Below are positions 23,185 through 33,834 of a stretch of 64,000 nt of DNA, piece by piece. The notes below the pieces were generated by a model, which had not been told where the DNA came from, did not search any database, and worked only from the letters and a program-made list of their open reading frames with translations. How positions within the stretch are numbered: the stretch's first letter is position 1; every line of letters begins with the position of its first letter. Origin of the DNA: Actinomycetospora sp. TBRC 11914 (GTDB lineage: Bacteria; Actinomycetota; Actinomycetes; Mycobacteriales; Pseudonocardiaceae); the NCBI RefSeq assembly GCF_012933465.1, contig NZ_JABBND010000008.1, forward strand, positions 62,001 to 126,000, in the 5' to 3' direction. A program made the translations under genes and the position numbers.

Positions 23185-23717
23185 GACCCCACCCCCATCT
23201 CCTCGAGCGCGAGGCGCAGCGCGCGCAGCGCGTAGTGCACGCGCGACTTCACGGTGCCGGCCGGGACGCCCAGCACCGACGCGGCCTCGCTGACCGTGCG
23301 GCCCCGGTAGTAGCACTCCACCAGCACGCGCCGGTGCTCGGGCGAGAGCCGGTCCAGCGCGGCGGCGACCGTCCAGGACTGGACGGCGGCCTCCGCGTGG
23401 TCGGTGACCGTGCGCCGGTCGGACGCGGCACCGACGCCGTCGGGATCGTCGGACAGCAGCTCCGGGCGCGCGGAGCGCGACCGCCACTCGTCGATGAGCA
23501 CGTTCCGCAGGGTGCGCAGCAGCCACGGCCGCGGGTCGCCGCGGCTCGGGTCGAGGGCGGCCGGGTGCCGCCAGGCCCGCAGCAGCGTCTCCTGGACGGC
23601 GTCCTGCGCCCGCCCGCGGTCGGCGGTCGTGCGCAGCGCGACCGCCCACAGCGCGGCGCCGTGCCGCTCGTGAAGCAGACGGATCAGCTCCGCGTCGCCG
23701 GGCCGGCCTTCCTCCAC
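23181..23717 (-). CDS. ECF RNA polymerase sigma factor
   Basis: This 178-residue ECF sigma factor has region 2 (QDAVQETLLRAWRHPAAL, WLLRTLRNVLIDEWRSR) and region 4 (LDRLSPEHRRVLVECYYRGRTVSEAASVLGVPAGTVKSRVHYALRALR). GTG 23717 (VEEGRPGDAELIRLL) is the likely start, five bases after the stop of a membrane-protein gene and overlapping its anti-sigma partner at the other end. The context, sigma followed by RskA-like anti-sigma, resembles the SigK or SigL groups. The target promoters are unknown. Confidence 0.9.
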   Translation of the reverse strand: MEEGRPGDAELIRLLHERHGAALWAVALRTTADRGRAQDAVQETLLRAWRHPAALDPSRGDPRPWLLRTLRNVLIDEWRSRSARPELLSDDPDGVGAASDRRTVTDHAEAAVQSWTVAAALDRLSPEHRRVLVECYYRGRTVSEAASVLGVPAGTVKSRVHYALRALRLALEEMGVGS

Positions 23718-23722
23718 CCGGG

Positions 23723-24154
23723 TCAGGGTCGCACGCCGCGGCTGAACGACCAGGCCGTGACCCAGACGATCCCGACGGTGACCAGGAGCGCCCCCGGCAC
23801 GTGGACGGAGAGGATGCCGTGGTCGCCGGCGTACGCCTGGACGAAGCTCAGGACGAAGACGACCGCCGCGACGACGGCCGGCCACCACGGTCCGCGGTGT
23901 GTGCGGGCGTACAGGGCCGCGGCCACGGTGAGCAGGCCGGTGAGGACGTGCATCACGATCGCGCCGGTCGCATGGAGGCCGAGGGCGGTGTGCCCGCCCC
24001 GCGGCAGGAGCTGCCCCGCGGTCACGTACTGGCAGACCAGGTTGAGCACCGAGAGCACGGCCAGGACCTGGACCGCGCGCAGCGTGGCCGGGCCGGCGCC
24101 GGCCGACCGGGACGCGCGGTTGGTCGTGCCCCCGGTCTGCGTGCTGTGGGTCAT
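23723..24154 (-). CDS. four-span membrane protein preceding the sigma gene
   Basis: The protein (143 residues from ATG 24154; GTG 24160 possible) has four hydrophobic segments: VLAVLSVLNLVCQYVTAGQL, ATGAIVMHVLTGLLTVAAALY, WPAVVAAVVFVLSFVQAY and ALLVTVGIVWVTAWSF. I do not recognise the family. It precedes the ECF sigma and anti-sigma genes with a five-base gap, suggesting a three-gene operon in which it may be part of the sensed membrane function (inference). Confidence 0.7.
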   Translation of the reverse strand: MTHSTQTGGTTNRASRSAGAGPATLRAVQVLAVLSVLNLVCQYVTAGQLLPRGGHTALGLHATGAIVMHVLTGLLTVAAALYARTHRGPWWPAVVAAVVFVLSFVQAYAGDHGILSVHVPGALLVTVGIVWVTAWSFSRGVRP

Positions 24155-24255
24155 CGCCACGTCCTTCCCTCGGGGTACCTGCCCGGGTACACGGATCGCG
24201 GGTCCCGACGGTTCACCCCTCGCCGTCGTCGTCGGCGCGCGGCAGGATCACGGGC

Positions 24256-25326
24256 GTGACCGCCCGGGTGGACAGCGAGCTGCTGCTGGTGGGGAGCCTC
24301 CCCACGTCGTCGGCGGAGGAGGCGTTCCGCGCCGGCGCCGGCCTCGTCGGGGACCTCGTCCCGTCGCTGCCCGACGGCGAGTCGGGACCGCTCGGGGCGT
24401 GGGTCGCGTTCGACCGGACGCAGCTGCTCGAGCCGCATCCCGACGTCGAGGTGCTCGTCCCGAGCGCCTCGCCGACCGGCCGCGCACGGCACGCGTACGA
24501 GACGGCGCGGCTCACGGTGCGCCCGGGTGTGGAGACGCTGCGGTTCGACCGCTGGCCCCGGGTGCCGGTGATGCTCGAGTCGTACGCGCTGTTCCGCCGC
24601 CTGCGCGACGAGGGCGTCATCCCGCCCGGGCAGCGGTTCCAGGTGAACTTCCCGGGCCCGTCGAGCGTCTTCACCGGCGCCTTCAAGGACCACTACGCCC
24701 GCGACTGGGACATCGTCGGGCCGGCGCTCGAGGACCTCACGCTCCGCTCGCTCGACGAGGTGCTCGCGGCGATCCCGGCGCAGGACCTGGCGGTGCAGTT
24801 CGACCTCGCCTACGAGGTGCTCGACAACGAGCAGGTCCTCGGCTGGACCGAGGGCGGGGTGGAGGGCGCCTGGGACCGGTTCGCCGGACCCTGGTCGCGG
24901 CTGGCCCCGCACGTGCCGGAGGACGTCCTGCTCGGGCTCCACCTCTGCTACGGCACCTTCCCGGAGTGGCCGATGTTCGAGGCCCGCGACATGGGGCTGC
25001 TCGTGCACATGGCCAACCACGCGGCCGCCCACTCCGGGCGGGTGCTCGACTGGCTGCACCTGGCCGGCCCGCGCTACCTGCGCAGCGAGGACGAGGCGTT
25101 CTTCGCGCCGCTCGCGGGCCTGCACGCCCCGCACACGCGGGTGTTCCTCGGGATCGTGCTCCCGCTCGACGGCGAGGACGGGCTGCGGCGGCGGCACCGG
25201 ACGGCGTCGCGCTACCTCGCCGACTTCGGGGTGGCGATGTACTGCGGGTTCGGGCGCCAGCCCGGGCAGGACCCGGCGGAGACGCTGCGCGAGCACGCGG
25301 GCGTCGTCAGGGCCCTGCTCCGGTGA
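24256..25326 (+). CDS. UROD/MetE-like superfamily protein
   Basis: The 356-residue protein starts at GTG 24256. LLLVGSLPTSSAEEAFRAGAGLVGDLVPSLPDGE at the start, PVMLESYALFRRLRDEGVIP, FQVNFPGPSSVF, LAVQFDLAYEVLD and LLGLHLCYGTFPEWPMFEARDM fit the TIM-barrel superfamily that includes uroporphyrinogen decarboxylase and cobalamin-independent methionine synthase. The usual Cys/His zinc set of MetE is not complete (one H-x-C-Y-G and one HMANH), so methyl transfer to homocysteine is doubtful. It overlaps the convergent GntR gene by 20 bases. Confidence 0.6.
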   Translation: MTARVDSELLLVGSLPTSSAEEAFRAGAGLVGDLVPSLPDGESGPLGAWVAFDRTQLLEPHPDVEVLVPSASPTGRARHAYETARLTVRPGVETLRFDRWPRVPVMLESYALFRRLRDEGVIPPGQRFQVNFPGPSSVFTGAFKDHYARDWDIVGPALEDLTLRSLDEVLAAIPAQDLAVQFDLAYEVLDNEQVLGWTEGGVEGAWDRFAGPWSRLAPHVPEDVLLGLHLCYGTFPEWPMFEARDMGLLVHMANHAAAHSGRVLDWLHLAGPRYLRSEDEAFFAPLAGLHAPHTRVFLGIVLPLDGEDGLRRRHRTASRYLADFGVAMYCGFGRQPGQDPAETLREHAGVVRALLR

Positions 25327-26020
25327 GCGAGGCGACGATCCGGGCCTCGGCGTCGGCCAGGTAGTCGGCCACCTCGAGGGCGGCCTTCTCCAGTTCGCCC
25401 TGCTCGACGAGCGCCGCGACGGCGTCGTTGCGCTCCAGGTAGGGCTCGTGGAAGTCGCGGTGCGTGCCCACCCGGTGGAACGCCAGCCGCATCTCGGCGA
25501 GCAGGAGGTCCATCTGCTGGTCGAGGCGGGTGCTGCCGGCGAGGGAGACCAGGGCGCGGTGGAAGTGCTGGTTGGCGTCGGCGACCCCCGCCCAGTCCTC
25601 GGCGGCCGCGGCGCTCCGGCCCTCGTCGACGGCGTCGCGCACCCGGGCGATCGCGGCCTCGTCGCGGGCGCGCTCACCGTGGCGGACGGCGGCGGGCTCG
25701 ACGATGCGCCGGCTGCGGTAGACGTCGTGCACGTCGGTGACGCCCGGCGTCGCCACGAACACCCCGCGGTGGGCCTCCCGCACCAGGATGCGCTCGGCGA
25801 CGAGCTGGCTGAACGCCTCGCGGAGGGTGTTCCGCGAGACCCGCATCGCCTCGCAGAACGCCGGCTCCCCCAGCCGCACCCCGGGCAGCAGGCGCCCCTC
25901 GACGACCTGCTCGCGCAGCGCGTCCGCGACCCGCTCGGCCGTCGACGACGTCTGGGCCACGCGCGTCGAGGACAGGGCCGCCAGGGCGGCCTGGGCGGCC
26001 CGGTCGGGGTCAGCGGTCAC
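25307..26020 (-). CDS. GntR-family regulator, FadR/FCD type
   Basis: The 237-residue protein has a winged helix (RVADALREQVVEGRLLPGVRLGE, MRVSRNTLREAFSQLVAERILVREAHRGVFVA) and an FCD ligand domain with conserved Asp/His positions (DANQHFHRALVSLAGSTRLDQQ, MRLAFHR). Such repressors respond to small carboxylic acids and act on nearby catabolic genes. GTG 26020 is the start. The adjacent UROD/MetE-like gene is a possible target, but nothing in the sequence proves it. Confidence 0.88.
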   Translation of the reverse strand: MTADPDRAAQAALAALSSTRVAQTSSTAERVADALREQVVEGRLLPGVRLGEPAFCEAMRVSRNTLREAFSQLVAERILVREAHRGVFVATPGVTDVHDVYRSRRIVEPAAVRHGERARDEAAIARVRDAVDEGRSAAAAEDWAGVADANQHFHRALVSLAGSTRLDQQMDLLLAEMRLAFHRVGTHRDFHEPYLERNDAVAALVEQGELEKAALEVADYLADAEARIVASLTGAGP

Positions 26021-26071
26021 GGGCGGGGAGTCTACGTGTCGGATCGTTGAACGACGTGTGGTGACGCGGCA

Positions 26072-26097
26072 CCCTGTGCCCCTCGAGGGGCACAGGG
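26072..26097. repeat. perfect 26-bp palindrome
   Basis: Positions 26072-26097 form an uninterrupted palindrome centred on CCCTCGAGGG; a half copy, GTGCCCCTCGAG, recurs about 50 bases on (26130-26141). It lies about 50 bases upstream of the GntR gene and downstream of a small minus-strand gene. It could be the operator of the GntR regulator or a terminator stem; a loop-free stem of this kind fits protein binding better. Confidence 0.55.
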
Positions 26098-26149
26098 CGC
26101 AGGTGCGCGGCCCTGCCGGCCTGCCTGACGTGCCCCTCGAGACCGGCCG

Positions 26150-26395
26150 TCAGACCTCGTCGAGGTCGAACGCGTCCTCGCCGACCCAGACCCGCAGGCC
26201 CTCGCCGTCCTCGGTGATCGCGCCGTCCTCCTCCTCGGAGAGCTCGCGGGCGGCGCCGAGGGCCCGTTTCGAGTAGTGGATCCGGCCGTCGCCGAGGTCC
26301 TTGGGGCGGTACTCCGAGGCCAGTACGGCGGTGCGGCTGCGCGTCGCGAGGAGTTCGGCGTTCTCCGGCCCGACCTCGGCGATCCACTCGTCCAT
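26150..26395 (-). CDS. small acidic hypothetical protein
   Basis: The 81-residue protein (ATG 26395; GTG 26407 possible) reads MDEWIAEVGPENAELLATRS ... YRPKDLGDGRIHYSKRALG ... GLRVWVGEDAFDLDEV. It is acidic and has no motif I recognise. It stands alone between the GntR gene and the MceG-like ATPase, on the same strand as both. Coding looks plausible from composition and frame length. Confidence 0.55.
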   Translation of the reverse strand: MDEWIAEVGPENAELLATRSRTAVLASEYRPKDLGDGRIHYSKRALGAARELSEEEDGAITEDGEGLRVWVGEDAFDLDEV

Positions 26396-26474
26396 GGCGT
26401 GGATCACACCGCCGCCGGGGCCGGACCTCCAAGATCCGGACCCGGCGTGCAGGATGTGCGCGCCGCCCCCGCCC

Positions 26475-28082
26475 TCACCCGCGGTGGAACAGCCGCCGCA
26501 GGCCGCCCTCGCGGTGCGACGAGCCCTGCCCGTTCCCCTGCTCCTCGCCGTCGGTCTCCCGCTGCGACGACGTCGGGATCTCCTCGGTGTGCTGGTCGGC
26601 GTCGTCCCGGGACTGCTGCGCCTGCCCGTCCTGCCGGTCCCGGTCCCCGTCCTGCTGGTCCCGGTCCCCGTCCTGCTGGTCCCGGTCCCCGTCCTGCCGG
26701 TCCCGGTCCCCGTCCGACTGCTGGTCCTGGGTCTGGTCCCCGTCGGTGCTGCCCGAGGCGCCGGTCTTCTCGTCCTCGGACTTGGTGTGCTCCCCGGCCT
26801 GGGGCAGGACCACGGTGCCGCCGGCGTAGTCGTCGACGGGCACCCCGACCAGCGGCTCGTCGGACTCCGGCGGGTCCGGCGGGGCCTTGCGGGCCTCGGC
26901 GTCGGCGTTCGGATCCCCGGAGCCGGCCTGGGAGCCCTCGCCCTCGCCCTCGCCGGCGGGAGAGCCCTCGACCATCGACTCCGACTGGCTCTCCTGCATC
27001 GCCTGGTAGCCGAACGGGTCCGCGTCCTCGGGCGGGTTGTCGCGGGTGACCTCGATCAGCTCGGTGCGGTCCTGGTCCTTGGAGATGCCATAGCGCGCCA
27101 TGTCCTCCTCGGTCAGCGACTCCAGGATCGCGGTCTGCGCCTTCTCCGGGAGCGTGTGCAGGATCTGCATCACCCGGTCCTTGCGCCGCTGCACCGCCTT
27201 GCGCTCCCCGAGCCCCTCGGTCGGCAGCAACTGCGGATCGATGAACGACTCCTCGGACTCCGCGCTGCCGCCCTGCTTCTTGAGCTCCTCGAGCTCGGCC
27301 TCCATCTGGGCGGTGTCCTTCTCCTCACTCATCCCGATGGGCCCGACGCGGCGGCCCTGCAGGAACTGCTGCACCACCGGCTCCTCGGAGGTCAACAGCA
27401 CCTCGCGGGGCCCGAACATCACCAGATTCCGGCGGAACAGCATCCCGATGTTGTCCGGCAACGACCGCGCCGTGCCCAGGTGGTGGGTCACGATCAGGAT
27501 CGTCGCGTCCAGCTGCGTGTTCAGATCCACGATCAACTGGTTCAGGTACGCCGTGCGCACCGGGTCCAGCCCGGAGTCCGGCTCGTCGACCAGGATGATC
27601 TCCGGGTCCAGCACCAGCGCCCGCGCCAACCCGGCCCGCTTCTTCATCCCCCCCGAGATCTCCCCCGGGAGCTTGTCCTCCGCGCCGCCGAGCCCGACCA
27701 GGTCGAGCTTCTCCATGACGATGTCCTTGATCTCGGACTCGCCCTTGCGGGTGTGCTCACGCAGCGGGAACGCGATGTTGTCGAACAGGTTCATCGACCC
27801 GAACAACGCGCCGTCCTGGAACAGCACCCCGAACAACTTGCGGATCTCGTAGAGCTTCGACTCCGAACACCGCACCAGGTCGGTGTCGTGGATGAAGATC
27901 GACCCCTTCTCCGGCTTGAGCAGCCCGATGATCGACTTCAACAGCACCGACTTGCCCGTCCCCGACGGGCCCAGCAGCACGCTGACCTCACCCGCCGGCA
28001 GCGTCAACGTCACGTCGGACCAGATGTTCGAACTCCCGAACGACTTCGAGAGATTCTTGATCCCGACCTCGACGCCACCCAT
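26475..28082 (-). CDS. MceG/Mkl-like ABC ATPase with long repetitive acidic tail
   Basis: Residues 1-250 form an ABC ATPase of the MlaF/MceG lipid-transport type: Walker A GPSGTGKS, signature PGEISGGMKKRAGLARAL, Walker B ILVDEPDSGLDP. In mycobacteria MceG powers Mce lipid importers. The 535-residue length is unusual: from about residue 330 there is an MgtE-N-like helical stretch (VMQILHTLPEKAQTAILESLTEEDMARYG) and then a Gln/Asp-rich low-complexity tail with several copies of GDRDQQD encoded by a 21-bp DNA repeat (about 26635-26715). No mce genes are in the window. Confidence 0.88.
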   Translation of the reverse strand: MGGVEVGIKNLSKSFGSSNIWSDVTLTLPAGEVSVLLGPSGTGKSVLLKSIIGLLKPEKGSIFIHDTDLVRCSESKLYEIRKLFGVLFQDGALFGSMNLFDNIAFPLREHTRKGESEIKDIVMEKLDLVGLGGAEDKLPGEISGGMKKRAGLARALVLDPEIILVDEPDSGLDPVRTAYLNQLIVDLNTQLDATILIVTHHLGTARSLPDNIGMLFRRNLVMFGPREVLLTSEEPVVQQFLQGRRVGPIGMSEEKDTAQMEAELEELKKQGGSAESEESFIDPQLLPTEGLGERKAVQRRKDRVMQILHTLPEKAQTAILESLTEEDMARYGISKDQDRTELIEVTRDNPPEDADPFGYQAMQESQSESMVEGSPAGEGEGEGSQAGSGDPNADAEARKAPPDPPESDEPLVGVPVDDYAGGTVVLPQAGEHTKSEDEKTGASGSTDGDQTQDQQSDGDRDRQDGDRDQQDGDRDQQDGDRDRQDGQAQQSRDDADQHTEEIPTSSQRETDGEEQGNGQGSSHREGGLRRLFHRG

Positions 28083-28263
28083 GGACCGCCTCCTGCCTCG
28101 TCGCCCCTCCCCAGAGTCCGTCGCCGTGGTGACCTGGCGCAACCCGGACGGCCGGTCAGCCGGTGAGCCCAGCGCGAACGGCGGCGGAGACGGAGGATCG
28201 GCGGGTCCTCGGCGAGGTCGAGCGGAGCAACGGGTTCGGGCTTTGGACGGGCCCTCGACCCGG

Positions 28264-30657
<2,394 letters not shown>

Positions 30658-30748
30658 TCCCTCGGGAGTTCCAGCGGAAAACCGCCGGACGGTCCAGGAC
30701 CGGTTCCGCTACACGCTCCCCGACGGCGGGTGGGGGCAGCATGGAGCG

Positions 30749-31561
30749 ATGGACACGTCGCGCGACGCCGTGGCCCGCCGCTACGGCGAGCACCTCACCG
30801 ACCGCGACCTACTGGCCCTCACCGACGACCATCCGGACCAGGTCGACGCCCTCCGGCGGCGTCCGGAGCTGGTGCTCGACCTCCTGGACCGGCCCGCCGT
30901 CGCCGACGCCGTGCTCACCGCCGCGCACGACGAGGGCGAGCGCTTCCGCTACGTCTCGCCCTTCCTCGTCTTCGCCGCCGCGGTGCACCGGGCGAGCGGC
31001 TCGCTCGTCGGGCAGGCGGCGGTGGTCGACCGCACGGCACCGCGCTCGCGGCTGCCGATCCTCGACGGGCCGGTCATCGCCGCCTTCGCCGCCGAGCCCG
31101 CCCACCGGCTCTTCCTCGCCGAGCTCCTCGCCTCCTACGCCCGGCTGGCCTCGGGGGTGGTGTGGCGCCGCGGCGAGCGGGGCTGGCAGCGCCGGCGCTG
31201 GGACGAGCTGGACCTCCCGCGCCTCGCCGAGCTGCTCGCCGAGGTGCCGCCGGAGTCGCAGCCCGGGGTGTGGCGGCGGATCGGCGACGGCGCGCTCTTC
31301 CTGGCGGGCGTCTACCCGGAGTACGCCGAGCGCACCTACGGCGACCGCGGCACCGCACGCCTGCAGCGAGCGACCGGGCTCCACCTTCGGGGCGAGGGGC
31401 CGGTCGGCGAGCTCCTCGAGGACCTCGCCGGCCGCGCCTACCGGCAGACCCGGGGCGCCGTGCCGCCCCGCGTCGTGGAGTCACCGCAATCGGCCCGCCG
31501 TCTACTCACGATCGTCGCCGACCGCTACCTGCACCGCGACGCCGTCGTCGGCCCGTCCTGA
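30749..31561 (+). CDS. hypothetical 270-aa protein
   Basis: I do not recognise this 270-residue protein, which starts at ATG 30749. It is mainly alpha-helical and Arg/Leu-rich (DRDLLALTDDHPDQVDALRRR, PAHRLFLAELLASYARLASGV, YRQTRGAVPPRVV), without signal peptide, membrane span or catalytic motif. Coding is supported by length and codon pattern. It is divergent from ppsA and followed by a pair of inverted palindromic elements. Confidence 0.65.
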   Translation: MDTSRDAVARRYGEHLTDRDLLALTDDHPDQVDALRRRPELVLDLLDRPAVADAVLTAAHDEGERFRYVSPFLVFAAAVHRASGSLVGQAAVVDRTAPRSRLPILDGPVIAAFAAEPAHRLFLAELLASYARLASGVVWRRGERGWQRRRWDELDLPRLAELLAEVPPESQPGVWRRIGDGALFLAGVYPEYAERTYGDRGTARLQRATGLHLRGEGPVGELLEDLAGRAYRQTRGAVPPRVVESPQSARRLLTIVADRYLHRDAVVGPS

Positions 31562-31576
31562 GACCGTCCTCCCCCG

Positions 31577-31700
31577 CGCGAGGGGACCCTTCGTGCGGCT
31601 AGAGCGACCGGATCGTCCCCTCGCGACCGGGCGAGCGATCGCGACGCCGTCCGCGAGGGGAAGATGCGGCCGCTCTAGTGGGACGAGGGTTCCCCTCGCG
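31577..31700. repeat. inverted pair of 49-bp palindromic elements
   Basis: Elements at 31577-31625 and 31652-31700 each begin CGCGAGGGGA and end TCCCCTCGCG. The second is an inverted copy of the first, matching at 41 of 49 positions after reverse-complementing. They fill the 255-base gap after the hypothetical gene and before the FAD oxidoreductase. They can form individual hairpins or one long stem, so a terminator or a small mobile palindromic repeat is possible. Confidence 0.7.
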
Positions 31701-31816
31701 CCGGAGAGCCGGACGGCCGTCGGCGGTGTGCCCCACGTCACGCCCGGACCTGTCACGACCGTGCCGTCACGCCGGTCTTCTCCCGCGACGAGATCCTGCG
31801 AGGAGAGGACGGGGCC

Positions 31817-32929
31817 ATGACGGCGACACGGGAGCGGGCGCGCGTGGTGGTGCTCGGCGGGGGCTACGGCGGACAGCTCGCGGCGCAGGCGCTCGCCCGG
31901 CGCACCGACGCGGCGGTGACGCTGGTGAACGACGGCGACCGTTTCGTCCAGCGGATCCGGCTCCACCAGCTCGCGAGCGGGCAGCCGGTCGACGCGCCCC
32001 GCTACACCGACCTGCTCGACGGCACCGGGGTGGCGTTCGTCGACGACCGCGTGGTCGACCTCGACCTCGCCGCGCACAAGGTCCACCTGCGCGACGGCGC
32101 CCCGCTCGACCACGACGTCCTCGTGTACGCCCTCGGCAGCCACGCCGTGGTCCCCGAGCACGCCCACGACGTGTCCACGCCCGACGGCGCGGCCCGGCTC
32201 GCCGCGCGGCTGGCGGACGACGGGGTACGCCGCGTCGCCGTCGTCGGCGCCGGGCTGACCGGGATCGAGACGGCTACCGAGCTCGCCGAGACCCGCCCGG
32301 ACCTCACGACGACGATGCTCACGGCCGGTTCCCTCGACGACGACCTCTCCCCGCGCGGCGCCGCCCACGTCCGGCGCGTCGCGGCCCGGCTGGGGCTGCG
32401 CATCGTCGAGCACGCCCCAGTGGGTGCCGTGCGCGACGGCGGCCTCGTCCTCGCCGACGGCACCGTGGAGCCCGCGAACGCCGTCGTCTGGACCACGGGC
32501 TTCGTCGTCGGCGACCTCGCGGGTCGGGCGGGGCTCGCCGTCGACACGGCGGGCCGCATCGCGGTCGACGCCGCGCTGCGCTCGACGTCGCACCCCGACG
32601 TCGTCGCCGTCGGCGACGCCGCGGCCCCCGTCGCGACGAGCGGCGACGTCGTGCGGATGGCCTGCGCGACCGCGCTGCCGGCCGCCCAGCACGCCGCGCG
32701 CACCGTCGCCGCGCTGCTCGCAGGGCGGGAGCCGCGGCCGTGGCGCTTCCGCTACGCGATCCGGTGCGTCAGCCTGGGACGCCGCGACGGACTGGTCCAG
32801 GTGGTCCACTCCGACGACCGGCCCCGCGACCTCGTGGTGACGGGGCGCGCCGCGGCCCGGATCAAGGAGGCGATCTGCGTGAACGCGCTGCGGGTGCAGA
32901 CCCACCCCCGGATCCCGACGAGCGCGTGA
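31817..32929 (+). CDS. NAD(P)/FAD-dependent oxidoreductase (NDH-2-like)
   Basis: The 370-residue flavoprotein has the FAD motif VVVLGGGYGGQLAAQALARR, a second Rossmann motif VAVVGAGLTGIETATELAE, and the C-terminal FAD contact VVAVGDAAAP. The layout is that of type II NADH dehydrogenases or related disulphide-free oxidoreductases. It overlaps the start of an ECF41 sigma gene by four bases (GTGA). Oxidoreductases of this kind are a recognised neighbour of ECF41 sigma factors, and are probably regulated by them. Confidence 0.85.
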   Translation: MTATRERARVVVLGGGYGGQLAAQALARRTDAAVTLVNDGDRFVQRIRLHQLASGQPVDAPRYTDLLDGTGVAFVDDRVVDLDLAAHKVHLRDGAPLDHDVLVYALGSHAVVPEHAHDVSTPDGAARLAARLADDGVRRVAVVGAGLTGIETATELAETRPDLTTTMLTAGSLDDDLSPRGAAHVRRVAARLGLRIVEHAPVGAVRDGGLVLADGTVEPANAVVWTTGFVVGDLAGRAGLAVDTAGRIAVDAALRSTSHPDVVAVGDAAAPVATSGDVVRMACATALPAAQHAARTVAALLAGREPRPWRFRYAIRCVSLGRRDGLVQVVHSDDRPRDLVVTGRAAARIKEAICVNALRVQTHPRIPTSA

Positions 32930-33834
32930 CGCGGCCGCCGGGGACCGACGCGGCCACGGCCCGGTTCGAGACGAACCGGGCCCGGCTCACCGGGCTCGCC
33001 TACCGCATGCTCGGCGCGCTGCACGAGGCCCAGGACGTCGTGCAGGACGCCTGGCTGCGCTGGTCGGTGCACGAGGAGGAGGTGCACGACCCGGAGGCGT
33101 GGCTGACCCGCGTGGTCGTCAACCTGTGCCGCACGCGGCTCGCGGCGCTGCGCGAGGGGCGCACCGACTACGTCGGTCCCTGGCTGCCCGAGCCGGTGCC
33201 GACCGGGCCCGGGGGCGTCGACCTCGGGCCGTCGGAGACGGTGGCCCAGCGGGAGACGCTGTCGCTGGGGATGCTGCGGCTGCTGGAGACCCTCTCCCCC
33301 GCCGAGCGGGCGGTCTTCGTCCTCCACGAGGCGTTCGGGCATCCCCACGCCGAGGTCGCGGAGCTGCTGGAGCTCCCGGAACCGACGGTGCGCCAGCACC
33401 TGCACCGCGCCCGCGAGCGGGTCGGCGCGGGCCGTCGCCGGTTCGAGGCCGACCCGGAGCGGGCGGCCGCGCTGACCGCCCGCTTCCTGTCCGCGGCCGG
33501 CGGCGACGACCTCGACGCCCTCGAGCGGCTGCTGGCCGCCGACGCGGTCGCGCTCTCCGACGGCGGCGGGGTGGTCACCGCCGCACGCCGGCCCGTCGAG
33601 GGCCGCGCGAAGGTGGCGCGGTTCGTGGCGGGCCAGGCGCGGCAGGCCGCCGGGGTGACCATCGCGGTCGAGGAGGTCAACGCCGGCGTCGGCGTGGTGG
33701 TGCGCGCGGGCGAGCAGGTGATCGTCGTGATGACGCCGGAGTTCGACGCGGACACCGGCGAGCTGGTGCTGCTGTCGTCGGTGCTGAACCCGGCGAAGGT
33801 GGCCGCGGTGCCGGCTCAGCCGCCGGCGCGGTAG
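32926..33834 (+). CDS. ECF41-type sigma factor (SigJ-like)
   Basis: The 302-residue protein has ECF sigma regions 2 (LAYRMLGALHEAQDVVQDAWLRW) and 4 (LETLSPAERAVFVLHEAFGHPHAEVAELL), the ECF41 signature WLPEP (86-90) in the linker, and a C-terminal SnoaL-like domain with ALSDGGGVVTAARRPVEG. In ECF41 proteins this tail replaces a separate anti-sigma factor and modulates activity. GTG 32926 overlaps the stop of the FAD oxidoreductase. Its 3' end overlaps the convergent dehydrogenase gene by 19 bases. Confidence 0.92.
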   Translation: MTRPPGTDAATARFETNRARLTGLAYRMLGALHEAQDVVQDAWLRWSVHEEEVHDPEAWLTRVVVNLCRTRLAALREGRTDYVGPWLPEPVPTGPGGVDLGPSETVAQRETLSLGMLRLLETLSPAERAVFVLHEAFGHPHAEVAELLELPEPTVRQHLHRARERVGAGRRRFEADPERAAALTARFLSAAGGDDLDALERLLAADAVALSDGGGVVTAARRPVEGRAKVARFVAGQARQAAGVTIAVEEVNAGVGVVVRAGEQVIVVMTPEFDADTGELVLLSSVLNPAKVAAVPAQPPAR

